This document shows, one piece after another, positions 6,692 to 16,284 of a DNA stretch of 33,229 nucleotides; the stretch's first letter is position 1, and every line of letters starts with the position of its first letter. The notes beneath the pieces are model-generated. The model searched no databases. It was not told the DNA's origin and saw nothing but the letters and a program-made list of their open reading frames with translations. A program made the position numbers and the translations under genes. This DNA comes from Myxococcota bacterium (GTDB lineage Bacteria; Myxococcota_A; Polyangia; JAAYKL01), in NCBI GenBank assembly GCA_025453525.1, contig JALOQD010000061.1, forward strand, positions 1 to 33,229, read 5' to 3'.

Positions 6692-9600
6692 ATGAAAAGG
6701 GATTATTCTCTCTTCGTTCAATTCATATGTGTCGTTCTGTCCGGTGCATTGGCTCTCGCGCCCTTGCGCGACGTGTCGGCTGGAGAGGGGACCGCAAGTC
6801 CCGAAGGCTTCCTTTTCAGCGAGCAGATCCCCAGCTTCGGCACGTCGAACTCCTTGTCCGTGGCAAAGAGCGCAACGCAGGGCCGAAGCGCGCCGGTCTC
6901 CTCTAGCGGAGCGTATCAGCAGAGCATAGGCATCGATGTGCCGCCGGGACGCCTGGGGATGACGCCGAGCCTCTCCCTGAGCTACTCGAGCGACGCCGGC
7001 AGAAAGCCGAGCCCCGTGGGCGCGGGGTGGAGCTTGAGCGTGCCCTCGGTGCGAAGGTCGACTCGACAGGGCTTTCCACCGCTCGTGCGGAACAACCCAG
7101 CCGTGCAAAAGACGAGCAAGGAAGTCGCACAAATCGCGCAGGACCCTGATCCATCCATGGTGCCTGCCGACATAGCCCCGGAAGTGCTTTCGGTGCTCGT
7201 GCAGAACGCCCCTGAGTTGGAGAAAGCAAGTCGACCTGAGGCTGCAGTAGCGCCAGTCAAGGCGGACGCGTTTGAATACGAAGGCATGGTGACCCTCAGC
7301 AACGATGTCTCAGGCGCGGTGCTGGACGTCGCGCGCAATAGCTCTTCAACCGTGGAAATGAGCATCCCGGGAGGGACGACGAATCCAATCGAGTTTGTCG
7401 CTGGATCGGTCATCGGAACGCAGCTCTTCCTGCCACCGTCTTACGATGACGACAGGGGCGAGTTTGAGACAAAGGACGGCGTTCTGACCCTTTCGCAAGA
7501 CGGACCGCAGGGCGCGACCGGCAAGTTGTATCAGCCACAGCGAGAGCATCGTTCTGTTCGCTACGAGTACCGCACCGGCACAGCAACCTGCCCCGGTGGC
7601 TCTTGGATCGAGCACGACCCTTCTGGAACGAAACGCTACTATGGCTGTGATGCGAGTGGACAGAATCGCGCTCAAGTCACCACCGAGCTCGGCACCTTCG
7701 AATGGCTGCTCGCGTCTGAAGTCGATCCCCACGGAAATAGCGTCGACTACACCTATCACAACATCGAAGGAGCCCAGGGGCAATCGAGGCTCAATCGCTA
7801 TGAGCCCCAAGACCAACCCATCCTCGCGACGGTTCAGTGGGGTGGCAATGCACGGGCCAGTATGCCGCATCAGTACAAAGTGTCGACGCGGGTTTCGCCT
7901 CAGGCCGGGCACATGGACGCGCTTCGAGGCCATGTTCTTCTGAATCACAAGGTGGATGGCATCGATGTTTTCGGGCCGAATAACCAGAGCTACTGGGCGT
8001 ATGACCTCGTCTATTCAGTGAGCGCCGACAGCGGAAACCAGCTTCTCTCTGAAGTGCGACGACGGGAGGCTTCCCAGGTCACGCGTTCCTGGAAGCTCTC
8101 GTACTCGAGCAACGGTGGTGTTGTGCGCTGGGGAGCACCACAGGCTCTACCCGATCCCGTCGGACTTGCCTACGTACAGCATCCTTGGTTGAGCGAACAG
8201 GAGTACTTCGCTCTCCTGCGCGGAGCCCGCTACAAACCCGCCGAGCTCGCCGCGGCGATCTGGCCTTGGCATAGCCGGAGCGGCGTGAAGCTCATGGACT
8301 ACAACGGTGACGGACTGACCGATTATTTCTATAACGCAGCCGGCATCGTGGTGCCGCAAGCACCGACAATGCATCTGGCGCTCCAAGGAGCAGGGAACGC
8401 GTGGCACACGGGCTACAAAAGGACCGTGCTTCCAGGCGATCCAGCTCCACCTCCTTTGCCTTCCGGTGGCAATCAGAGCTTTCCCGTATGGCCCGAGGGT
8501 TGGGAGACGGACATCTTTGAGACGCTATCTTTGAAGACAGCCCACGACTTTGCCGATATCAACGGGGACAACGATTTGGAGCAGGTGGGTTTCGATTTAA
8601 ATGTCGTGGAGCTTGGCGATGGCTACGCTGCGGTGGGCGTTGATCCCGAGGACGAACTCGGAATGTGCCAGGGTCTCTGGACGGGCTGCTGCGAATCGGG
8701 CCTTACCTGTTTCCCTGATGTGAGTTGTATGTTTGGCACGGGTTGCTATGAAAACCCGAATCCAGTCGATCAGGTTATTCACAATCCCGACCTCGTTCTC
8801 TCCGAAATGGCGCTCCATCCGGATGCGGATGTGGGACTGGCTGACCCATCGTTGCATGTCGATGGCGGTGTAGTTCCTTATGCCGGTGCAGGCTGCTCGG
8901 CTATGGCCAAGGCACTTTGTACCGCCACTTACGTCGCAGGCTTGGACGAACTCTTGGCTGGCAACTGTGGATATGCCAATCCGTGTGACCCGAACGCGTG
9001 GGTTCACAACCCAGCGTGCGCCTATCTCTGTGACCAGCAAAGGCCGTTTTACGGTCGCAATCAGAATATCTACATCGATGGCGAGCGCAGCGTTCTCCAA
9101 GACTGGCCATTCTATGTTGGAAATCGCTTCGCCCTGTGGCGCAAGTGGGGAAATGCACGTGATGACGAAGACGCGCGAAAATCACTGCAAGGTGATCCCA
9201 AACCGTTCAACGCCATTGTCAGCGCTGGGATGTCGACACAGATGGTGGACGTCGACGGAGACGGTCTCTCGGATCTGGTGTTGCTTAAGAACACCCGTTC
9301 CGAGACAACCAAACCGCGCATATATGAACACTTACCGAGAACCTATCTTAATCGCGGTATCCACGGTGGCACCTTAGAAGGCGCACCGGACGTTGGCGAA
9401 ATCCCGTCGGTGAACCCACTCGATACAACGCAATTCATTCTGGATGCACACGCGAGGGGCGTGAAGCAGTTTAGTGCCTCGCTCAATGGCATATTGCTCG
9501 GCGGGCGCAGAGAGGGCTGCTACATTTCCGCAGAGGATACGGACGTGCTGAGCGGCCACTCTTGCGGCAACGATGATCGGTTGCACCCCTATCCCAAGGC

Positions 9601-12600
9601 GCAACAATTCAGCTCGTTCTTCTTAGACCTCAACTCCGACGGACTACCCGATCTCGTGAGCGCCACGCCCCCTGCCCAAGTCAATGGGGGCTTTGGACGG
9701 TGCCAACTCGGCCACCGCGTGCATCTCAATCGCGGGTACCGCTGGGATGTGAGCGATGAGCTCGCTCTGCCTGGCCAAACCTGGTCTGCCACTGGCCCAC
9801 TGACTAGAACGAAAAATTACAGCCCAGAGCCACCCCAGTTCACGCGAAATCAAGAGGTCAGCAAGGCCTACTGCGACGATCCGAACGTGGGGCTGAGCCC
9901 AGAGGTGATGGTAAACGCGGACTTCAACGCCGACGAGATCACACCGGCAGATATCAATGGCGATGGCCGCGTTGATCTTCTATTCGCGGTGATGACCTAC
10001 GATCCTGCAACGAACATCCGCCAGCCCAAACAAGCCGTGTACGTGAATACCGGCCGTGGGTTCAAATTCGCTTCGAACATTCGCTTTCCAGAGGTGTCCC
10101 ACGAAGTAATTGTATTTGCGGGAGAGCAGGCCCCCAGAGTGCTCTTCAAGAATTTCTTCACCAAGATGCAGCAAACAAACATGCTTGCGTCCACTCCAGA
10201 TATGGGCCGCATCGTGGACATGAACGGCGACACATTGCCGGACCTCGTCGTAGCGGGGACCTGCACCGTCAAGGGGCCGCCCTGCTCGCGGGCACAGTGG
10301 GTGCCGAACCAAAACGTTATTCCGGACCTACTGACGCGGGCAGAGACGAACGCCGGCGATTGGACGGCAGTCGAGTATGTCGTCTCTTCCACCCAAGCAG
10401 GAAGACAGGTCGTTCTGGACTACAAAACGCCGCCGGGGGCGGCAGTCGTGAAAAGCATTCGCCGCGCCGCCATGCCGTCGGCGCCCGTCGAGAGCATCAA
10501 CCTTAGTTACGCAGGATACGTCAACGACCCTACGCGGAGCGAGAACCTCGGCTTCACCATGGTGCAGGCCAAGTTTAAAAATGCCGCGCCCTCTGGGGTC
10601 ACTGCATCGGTCGACAGCGAGCTGACCGTGACGCAGTTCTTCCACAGAAATGGGGAAGAGAACGACGCTGACGGGGTCGCTTCGCCAGTTCCTTACCCGC
10701 TCAAGGGTTTGCCGCTGGAAGTTCAAACCGTTGGCACGATCAGCGGCACATCCTACTCCACGGTGCAGCGCAGCGAATATGCCATCGAAACCCAAGGGGA
10801 CACAGCGCGGGTCAGACAAGCAGGAAACTACACGGTCGAGAAGCGGGGCAATCTCGAGCGCGCGGTAGGGACCGAGGTTTTGGCGTGGGACGAATACGGC
10901 TATCCGACGAGGACGCGCAGCGGCAATGCGAAACGGATCAGCACGTCCAACAAGTTTGCAGTTGTCCAAGACAGGCAGATGATCGAGCAGAATGTCGAGA
11001 CCACGAGCTTCCCGCGTGCGTGGGTTCTTGGGCTCGCGACGAAGGAGCAGGTTTCTGGCTTCACTCGCAACGAATATGGCGTTTCGCAGGACTCGGCACT
11101 CCTCGCCGAGGTGCAGCGGACCTATAGCGAAAAGGGCCTGCTGCTGAGCGAAACGCGGATCGCCTCTCGCGCAACGCCAGATTGCACCGCAGGCACGGAA
11201 GACTCACCTGTCACCTACACCTACCATCCCCACGGTCTCGTGGCCTCTGCGATCAAGGGCGAGCGCGAGATGCGCTTTTCCTACGACAGCGCCACAGCCG
11301 GGCTCAAGTCGTCGACGCATACATCATGGGCTACCCGTTACGTAGACGGAGTGGCACAGGGTGGATTCCTTAACACGCTGTCCGAGAGCCGCACTCTCGA
11401 TCCTCGAACTGGCTCGGTCGAATCTGTTGTGGATGCCAACGGAACGACATGGAGCACGACATTCGACAGCTTCGGCAGAGCGATTCGAAGGGTCGGGCCG
11501 AGCGGTCAGGTGCTCGCGACCGCAAACTACTCTGACACCTACCCAGCCTACAGCATTGAGACGACCTACATCGATCAGGGTAGGAATTTCTCAACACAAA
11601 CCTTCCGCGATGGCTTCGGTCAAGCCCTGGCGAGCGTGCGCACGGCAGCCGGAGTCGATCCCGTGCGCACCTCCTATGTTGTTCGCGATGCTTTTGGCGG
11701 TGCGCTGGCGACCTATTTGCCTGTCATCGCTGCAAAGAAGAGCTCATACGTCTTCGCCGATCTCACACCGACGTCGAGCGAGAAGCCGGCACGAGCCCGT
11801 TACGATTCCTTTGGCAGGCAAACCTATGCCGCGACCCCAGACGGTCGAGAGACGTTCACCGACTACGAGCCAGCAGTGACCTGGGTGACAGACCCCAAGG
11901 GCTACGCCACGCGAACCGAGGTCGACTGGCGCGGAAATATCCTGGAAGTGGACCGTTATGGCGTAAACCAATCCTCGGCCAACACCGCAACCGCGAAGTC
12001 CCTCACCGGACTGAGCTACGAACGAGATGGTCTCGGAAAGCTGCTGCGTGCCGTGGATGGCGACGGCCTCGTGCACGATCTCGCCTACGATGGCCTCGGT
12101 CGCCTGTACAAAGCCGAGCTTCCGCATCAGTCCGGAGCAGAGCCAGAAATGGCCACCCTCTGCTACGACGAACACGACGACCTCATCGAGTACGAGGATG
12201 CTGCCGGCAAATTCGGTCACATCGAGAGAGACGAGCTCGGGCGTTCGGTGCACAGCATGGTCGAAGACCCCGCAGACAGCAGCGCCTCGGTGCACGTCTA
12301 CGCTTCCTACGACAACCCTGAGCAAGGACGATTTGCGCGCGGTCGAATGTGGCGCGTGCTCGATGGCAGTGGCACGCGAGAGCTCGCCTACAGTGACCTA
12401 GGGCAGATCGCGCAGGTTGCCTACTCGCCCTCAAATGACGTCCGTGGCTTTGGCGGCAAGCTTATGGACGTGTCGCAGGTGCGACTCACCATGGGTTACT
12501 CGCTCATGGGCGCTCTGACAAATGCGAAGGTACAAGGCGCGCTGGGTGGGACAACGTCACCCACCGTCGACTACGGCCAATACAACTTCACACTGGACTC

Positions 12601-14485
12601 CTTGGGCAGAGCCACACGCGTGGCCGAGCCTTCCTCGTCGTCGGTCAACTTGCCCTTCGGCGGGGGAAACTCGCTCATCGCAAATACGGCGTATGATGCG
12701 TTCGACTCGCTCATCGGCGTGTCTCTTGGCGCAGACATCAATGTCGGCTGGACCTATGAGCCTCTCAGCCACAGGCTCAGTGGCGCGCGCTACACGCTGT
12801 CTGGCGAGACCAGCCCCTTCGTGCAACTCGCCTATACCTACGACAAGAACAGCAACGTTCTGAGCGAGAGCCGAAAGTTTGGAAGCGGAGGCACCTACAC
12901 CAAGCAACATACCTACGACGCCTTGGACAGGCTTCTGTCTTCGGTAGGGACCAAGGTAGCCAATAACAGTACGGTGCGCCGCGTCGAGACAATGGCGTAT
13001 TCGCCCGGCGGTAACCTCCTGAAGGTCAACAACCTCACCTACCAATACGGGGACCCCAGCAACGCTCAAGCCGTTACCCGCGTCCTGGGTCAGGGGTATC
13101 AAAGGGATCTCGAATATACCGAGGATGGAGCTCTCGAATACGACGAGGACACAAACCGAGAGGTGAGTCTCGAGTATGACGCTTCGGGATGCCTGCGCCG
13201 AGTGGAAGCCGAGGTCGGGGGTGACACCGTCCTGAACGAGTACATCTGCAACCAAGAGGGTAAGCGGTCAGCGCGGTTGACCAAGCGCGGTACAGAGGTC
13301 GAGCGAGTCATCTACATTGGCGATCTCGTGGAGCTGCGGCCCGACGATGGTGAGATGGGCGAAGTGCATGTGCGGCTACCGCTCGCAGGCAACGCAGTCT
13401 TCGAGGACGTGCGCGAACTGCGTAGCGGACTCCGGGACGAGGAGCGCAGCGGCTATCTCGTGAAGGACATCCGCGGCAGTGTGCTCGCCAAGGTGAGTTA
13501 CGACCTCGACCGCGACTTGCCCAGAGTCGAGTACGAAGAAGCCGAGTACAGCCCGTGGGGCGAAACGCTCAGCCTGTCCACCCTGCCTAAGCCAACACAT
13601 CAGTTCGTTGATCGGGAGCCTGACCCCGGGGTGGGTTACTACCAGTTCGGTCAAAGGACCTACGACCCGAGCCTCAAGCGATGGCTCAGTCCCGATCCGC
13701 TGTTCTTTGGAAACCCAGATCTCGACGCTGGCACAGGAGCCGAGCTCAACCTCTACGCATACGCCGCCAACAACCCGGCGACACATACCGATACGAGCGG
13801 CAACGCCATCGACGGGGTATGGGACGCGTTTAGCCTGGCTTTGGGGGTGGCTTCTTTCAAAGACAACGTGTCCAAAGGCAACACCCTCGGCGCGGTCATG
13901 GACGGCGTCGGTATCGCGCTCGATGGTGCGGCGCTGTTGGTTCCGTTCATCCCCGGTGGCGTAGGCGCCGCGATCAAACTCGTCCGTGGGGCGGATAAGG
14001 TCAACGACCTTAGAAAAGCTGAAAAGACCACAGAGGCCGCCGTCAATACCGCCCGAACCGCGGATAAGGTCAAGGACGCCACAACTACGGCCAAAGCCAC
14101 ACAGAATACGCCTGCGCCGACAGCCGACGGGGGAACCCCGAAAGTGGAGGGAGGTGCGCCGAAGACGGAAAAACCAGCATCAACGACTGGCGATTCCAGC
14201 GGCGGTGCGGGCCGTGGAGGGAATAAGTTAAAGCCAGATCCCAGCGCAACAGGAGAACATACGACGTTTAAGAGAGACCCGCAGAACGGGAAAGTGACGG
14301 GGCATGCGCAGTGGAAGCCGAACCCCCAAAATCCGTCAGGCTTTGACGAAGTAAAACGTGTCGATGTGACTGGCGGTCCGCACCGTAATAAATCCACGGG
14401 TGAAACGGTCCCCACGCCGCATACACATGCGAAAGAAATACCCGGTGGAGTGCGGCCAGCAAAACCTGATGAGGTGCCACAATGA
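6692..14485 (+). CDS. Giant secreted SpvB/FG-GAP/RHS-repeat polymorphic toxin
   Basis: A 2597-residue protein. Residues 1-30 are a Sec signal (FVQFICVVLSGALALA...VSAG). Residues of about 48-130 match the SpvB/TcdB N-terminal pattern (IDVPPGRLGMTPSLSLSYSS, GAGWSLSVPSVRR). Six FG-GAP-like acidic motifs follow, such as DYNGDGLTD, DVDGDGLSD, DLNSDGLPD and DINGDGRVD (about residues 534-1180). Residues of about 1500-2300 carry many RHS/YD repeats (YDSFGR, YDGLGRL, YDALDRL). The RHS-core end motif GYYQFGQRTYDP...WLSPDPL lies near 2315-2337. The variable tip has a hydrophobic pre-toxin segment (about 2400-2435), a Lys/Thr/Ala/Gly-rich linker and a basic toxin domain (about 2515-2597). The tip pattern (TFKRDP, then NPSGFDEVKRVDVTG, then TPHTHAKEIPGGVRP) resembles the type-24 polymorphic toxins as I recall them; this is unverified. 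It overlaps the immunity gene by four bases. Confidence 0.9.
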   Translation: MKRDYSLFVQFICVVLSGALALAPLRDVSAGEGTASPEGFLFSEQIPSFGTSNSLSVAKSATQGRSAPVSSSGAYQQSIGIDVPPGRLGMTPSLSLSYSSDAGRKPSPVGAGWSLSVPSVRRSTRQGFPPLVRNNPAVQKTSKEVAQIAQDPDPSMVPADIAPEVLSVLVQNAPELEKASRPEAAVAPVKADAFEYEGMVTLSNDVSGAVLDVARNSSSTVEMSIPGGTTNPIEFVAGSVIGTQLFLPPSYDDDRGEFETKDGVLTLSQDGPQGATGKLYQPQREHRSVRYEYRTGTATCPGGSWIEHDPSGTKRYYGCDASGQNRAQVTTELGTFEWLLASEVDPHGNSVDYTYHNIEGAQGQSRLNRYEPQDQPILATVQWGGNARASMPHQYKVSTRVSPQAGHMDALRGHVLLNHKVDGIDVFGPNNQSYWAYDLVYSVSADSGNQLLSEVRRREASQVTRSWKLSYSSNGGVVRWGAPQALPDPVGLAYVQHPWLSEQEYFALLRGARYKPAELAAAIWPWHSRSGVKLMDYNGDGLTDYFYNAAGIVVPQAPTMHLALQGAGNAWHTGYKRTVLPGDPAPPPLPSGGNQSFPVWPEGWETDIFETLSLKTAHDFADINGDNDLEQVGFDLNVVELGDGYAAVGVDPEDELGMCQGLWTGCCESGLTCFPDVSCMFGTGCYENPNPVDQVIHNPDLVLSEMALHPDADVGLADPSLHVDGGVVPYAGAGCSAMAKALCTATYVAGLDELLAGNCGYANPCDPNAWVHNPACAYLCDQQRPFYGRNQNIYIDGERSVLQDWPFYVGNRFALWRKWGNARDDEDARKSLQGDPKPFNAIVSAGMSTQMVDVDGDGLSDLVLLKNTRSETTKPRIYEHLPRTYLNRGIHGGTLEGAPDVGEIPSVNPLDTTQFILDAHARGVKQFSASLNGILLGGRREGCYISAEDTDVLSGHSCGNDDRLHPYPKAQQFSSFFLDLNSDGLPDLVSATPPAQVNGGFGRCQLGHRVHLNRGYRWDVSDELALPGQTWSATGPLTRTKNYSPEPPQFTRNQEVSKAYCDDPNVGLSPEVMVNADFNADEITPADINGDGRVDLLFAVMTYDPATNIRQPKQAVYVNTGRGFKFASNIRFPEVSHEVIVFAGEQAPRVLFKNFFTKMQQTNMLASTPDMGRIVDMNGDTLPDLVVAGTCTVKGPPCSRAQWVPNQNVIPDLLTRAETNAGDWTAVEYVVSSTQAGRQVVLDYKTPPGAAVVKSIRRAAMPSAPVESINLSYAGYVNDPTRSENLGFTMVQAKFKNAAPSGVTASVDSELTVTQFFHRNGEENDADGVASPVPYPLKGLPLEVQTVGTISGTSYSTVQRSEYAIETQGDTARVRQAGNYTVEKRGNLERAVGTEVLAWDEYGYPTRTRSGNAKRISTSNKFAVVQDRQMIEQNVETTSFPRAWVLGLATKEQVSGFTRNEYGVSQDSALLAEVQRTYSEKGLLLSETRIASRATPDCTAGTEDSPVTYTYHPHGLVASAIKGEREMRFSYDSATAGLKSSTHTSWATRYVDGVAQGGFLNTLSESRTLDPRTGSVESVVDANGTTWSTTFDSFGRAIRRVGPSGQVLATANYSDTYPAYSIETTYIDQGRNFSTQTFRDGFGQALASVRTAAGVDPVRTSYVVRDAFGGALATYLPVIAAKKSSYVFADLTPTSSEKPARARYDSFGRQTYAATPDGRETFTDYEPAVTWVTDPKGYATRTEVDWRGNILEVDRYGVNQSSANTATAKSLTGLSYERDGLGKLLRAVDGDGLVHDLAYDGLGRLYKAELPHQSGAEPEMATLCYDEHDDLIEYEDAAGKFGHIERDELGRSVHSMVEDPADSSASVHVYASYDNPEQGRFARGRMWRVLDGSGTRELAYSDLGQIAQVAYSPSNDVRGFGGKLMDVSQVRLTMGYSLMGALTNAKVQGALGGTTSPTVDYGQYNFTLDSLGRATRVAEPSSSSVNLPFGGGNSLIANTAYDAFDSLIGVSLGADINVGWTYEPLSHRLSGARYTLSGETSPFVQLAYTYDKNSNVLSESRKFGSGGTYTKQHTYDALDRLLSSVGTKVANNSTVRRVETMAYSPGGNLLKVNNLTYQYGDPSNAQAVTRVLGQGYQRDLEYTEDGALEYDEDTNREVSLEYDASGCLRRVEAEVGGDTVLNEYICNQEGKRSARLTKRGTEVERVIYIGDLVELRPDDGEMGEVHVRLPLAGNAVFEDVRELRSGLRDEERSGYLVKDIRGSVLAKVSYDLDRDLPRVEYEEAEYSPWGETLSLSTLPKPTHQFVDREPDPGVGYYQFGQRTYDPSLKRWLSPDPLFFGNPDLDAGTGAELNLYAYAANNPATHTDTSGNAIDGVWDAFSLALGVASFKDNVSKGNTLGAVMDGVGIALDGAALLVPFIPGGVGAAIKLVRGADKVNDLRKAEKTTEAAVNTARTADKVKDATTTAKATQNTPAPTADGGTPKVEGGAPKTEKPASTTGDSSGGAGRGGNKLKPDPSATGEHTTFKRDPQNGKVTGHAQWKPNPQNPSGFDEVKRVDVTGGPHRNKSTGETVPTPHTHAKEIPGGVRPAKPDEVPQ

Positions 14486-14811
14486 AAGAATCGAGCGAGC
14501 TCCTTGAATGGCTAATGACTTGGTATCAGTCGAACTGTGACGGCGATTGGGAACACCAACACGGCATCAAGATCGGAACTCTAGACAATCCGGGCTGGTA
14601 CATAGAAGTGAATCTCGCTGACACAGCCAAGGATGGCTTCGCTTTACCGAGGCAATTAGTCGAGCGCACACAAACAGACTGGGTCGATGTGGAAACGAAA
14701 GATAACACTTTCAGGGCGTATGGCGGTCCCGGCAATCTCTCTGAGATCATTAACCTTTTCATCAGGTTTGTCGAAGATCGGCTCACTCCAAGCGATATGG
14801 AAGTTCAATAA
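14482..14811 (+). CDS. Imm53-type immunity protein
   Basis: A 109-residue acidic cytoplasmic protein. The N-terminal block LLEWLMTWYQSNCDGDWEH followed by GIKIGTLDNPGW is the hallmark of the immunity-53 family found next to polymorphic toxins. It should bind and neutralise the toxin tip of the upstream RHS protein. Its ATG overlaps the toxin stop (ATGA, 14482-14485), so toxin and antidote are translationally coupled. Base composition is lower in GC than the operons around it: 121 of 240 bases from 14521 to 14760 are G or C by my count (50%). This is typical of exchangeable toxin-immunity cassettes. A lipoprotein gene follows ten bases after the stop. Confidence 0.88.
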   Translation: MKESSELLEWLMTWYQSNCDGDWEHQHGIKIGTLDNPGWYIEVNLADTAKDGFALPRQLVERTQTDWVDVETKDNTFRAYGGPGNLSEIINLFIRFVEDRLTPSDMEVQ

Positions 14812-14821
14812 AGGAAACAAC

Positions 14822-16000
14822 ATGCTGAAGTTACGACCTATTTTGTTTTGCTTGTTGGCAATTTTTGCGACTGCGTGCGCCCCATCTGACAACACTTCTG
14901 CCACGAATTTTGAGCGTTGTCAGGCAATCTGCGACAAGTCATTCACGTCATGTCGCCGTGCCATGCTATCCAAGGCCGAAGAGCTCATCACTGCCCACGG
15001 TCAATTCTGCGTAGACGTCGGGGAGTCCATGAGATGCTTCACGAGCTTCGACAAAGCAGACACCAAGCCGTTGCTCGATACCTGTCGTCAGGGCTGCCAA
15101 GTTGAGGCCGACGCGGAAGAACGAGATGCCGAGGCCTTTGCTGCCTACAACACCTGTGTGAACAGCGAGCTCTCGACGGCTTGCCAAGAGGCAACAACAC
15201 AAGCCGATGAGGCGGCGGACAAGGTCGAGAATTGCACCTTCCGTTGCCGGTCAGGACTCGGATGCACCGAATGGCTTGGCAAAGACTTCGACAAGTGCGA
15301 AGCCGAGTGCGAGCCCCTTCTCGCAGAAGCTGAAGCTGCCGCTTCCGAGAGATCGAATGCCTGTGATGCCGATCTCAAAGCTGCCGCAAAAACGTGCAGA
15401 GCTCTCTCGCCGGTCGCCACGGAATGCTCGCTTGGATGTTCCGACGCTTCGCTAGGCAACGGTTCATGTGACACGGCCTGCGCTGTGCCCGATTGCGATT
15501 TCGACGAAGGGGACTGTGGAGATCCAGCAGGAGCCTGCGCTCCTGGTTGCATGCCAGTCTGGCTCGGAGACGGTCAGTGCCACGAAGAATGCGAAGTCAG
15601 CGAGTGCAAATACGATGACGGGGATTGCCCCAACTGGGACGAATGCCCTGTCAATTCGGGCTATCCATGTGTCTGCGATCTCTCGAGGTCGCGGTGCGAT
15701 GACGGCACTTATTGCGGAAAATTCAGGAATGGGGGCAGCTATGGCCTTTGCATGAAAGCTTGCGAAAATCCCGGGGAGACCTCTGACTGTGATATATCCC
15801 CGCGATGGGGGTGGATCGTATCCGGCACACCCGCTTGTATTTTCGGGGTCGATGGAAATGCCGCAAAGGGGTCCTACTGCGGATTTATTTGTCGTTTCTA
15901 CGATGCCCCAATACGCAGTTATTGCCCGCCTGGAACCGACTGTAAGGAAAGGACTGTCGGTGAAGGACCTAATGACATTATAGGCTTTTGTGAACCATAA
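14822..16000 (+). CDS. Cys-rich lipoprotein with two Notch/LNR-like repeats
   Basis: A 392-residue lipoprotein. The start at 14822 is fixed by AAGGA six bases upstream and by the signal that follows (LRPILFCLLAIFATAC, lipidation at C19). Residues of about 30-200 are helical with regularly spaced Cys pairs. Two modules of about 31 residues, near 202-232 and 239-269, read C-x3-C...GNGSCDTAC...CDFDEGDC and C-x3-C...GDGQCHEEC...CKYDDGDC. This is the calcium-binding Lin-12/Notch repeat (LNR) pattern. The last 120 residues are Cys-rich with no recognised family. It is probably held on the outer membrane with disulfides formed in the periplasm. It sits ten bases after the immunity gene, so it belongs to the toxin transcription unit and might be an accessory or receptor-like factor; that role is inference. 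Confidence 0.85.
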   Translation: MLKLRPILFCLLAIFATACAPSDNTSATNFERCQAICDKSFTSCRRAMLSKAEELITAHGQFCVDVGESMRCFTSFDKADTKPLLDTCRQGCQVEADAEERDAEAFAAYNTCVNSELSTACQEATTQADEAADKVENCTFRCRSGLGCTEWLGKDFDKCEAECEPLLAEAEAAASERSNACDADLKAAAKTCRALSPVATECSLGCSDASLGNGSCDTACAVPDCDFDEGDCGDPAGACAPGCMPVWLGDGQCHEECEVSECKYDDGDCPNWDECPVNSGYPCVCDLSRSRCDDGTYCGKFRNGGSYGLCMKACENPGETSDCDISPRWGWIVSGTPACIFGVDGNAAKGSYCGFICRFYDAPIRSYCPPGTDCKERTVGEGPNDIIGFCEP

Positions 16001-16026
16001 TCACCGTCCCCTTTGCAATATTCAAT

Positions 16027-16070
16027 ACCGCTTACGAGGAAGCCAGTAATCACTAGCGTTCGTAAGCGGT
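16027..16070. repeat. 11-bp perfect inverted repeat after the toxin operon
   Basis: ACCGCTTACGA (16027-16037) and TCGTAAGCGGT (16060-16070) are exact inverse copies separated by 22 bases. The hairpin lies 27 bases after the stop of the LNR lipoprotein and could act in 3'-end formation or mRNA stability, but no T-tract follows on either strand. The rest of the 284-bp gap up to the end of ftsK holds nothing else I can support. Confidence 0.45.
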
Positions 16071-16284
16071 AACTCGCTCGGCGGTTTGAAAACATCAGCT
16101 CGGCAATGCGCTTGATCTCATCTTTCCGAATCATGCGACGCGTCGTAACAACCTGGGAGGAGCGTAGTTCTCCCATTGTAGATGCTCCCTTCGTTGCGTT
16201 TTGAAGTTCGACAATGCCCCTGACCCCCTTTGTTCAAAGAGGGAAATCGCTATTTCGACCCGACTGTTTTGAGTTGACTGAGCA

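Noticed and set aside
16020-16085. Possible integron attC site around the 11-bp inverted repeat
   Set aside because: No RYYYAAC/GTTRRRY core pair is placed correctly, and there is no integrase or cassette array nearby.
16226-16243. Short inverted repeat (CTTTG/CAAAG) with C- and G-runs downstream of ftsK
   Set aside because: The loop would be too small at full pairing, one pair is a wobble, and no T-tract follows on the ftsK strand, so I do not call it a terminator.
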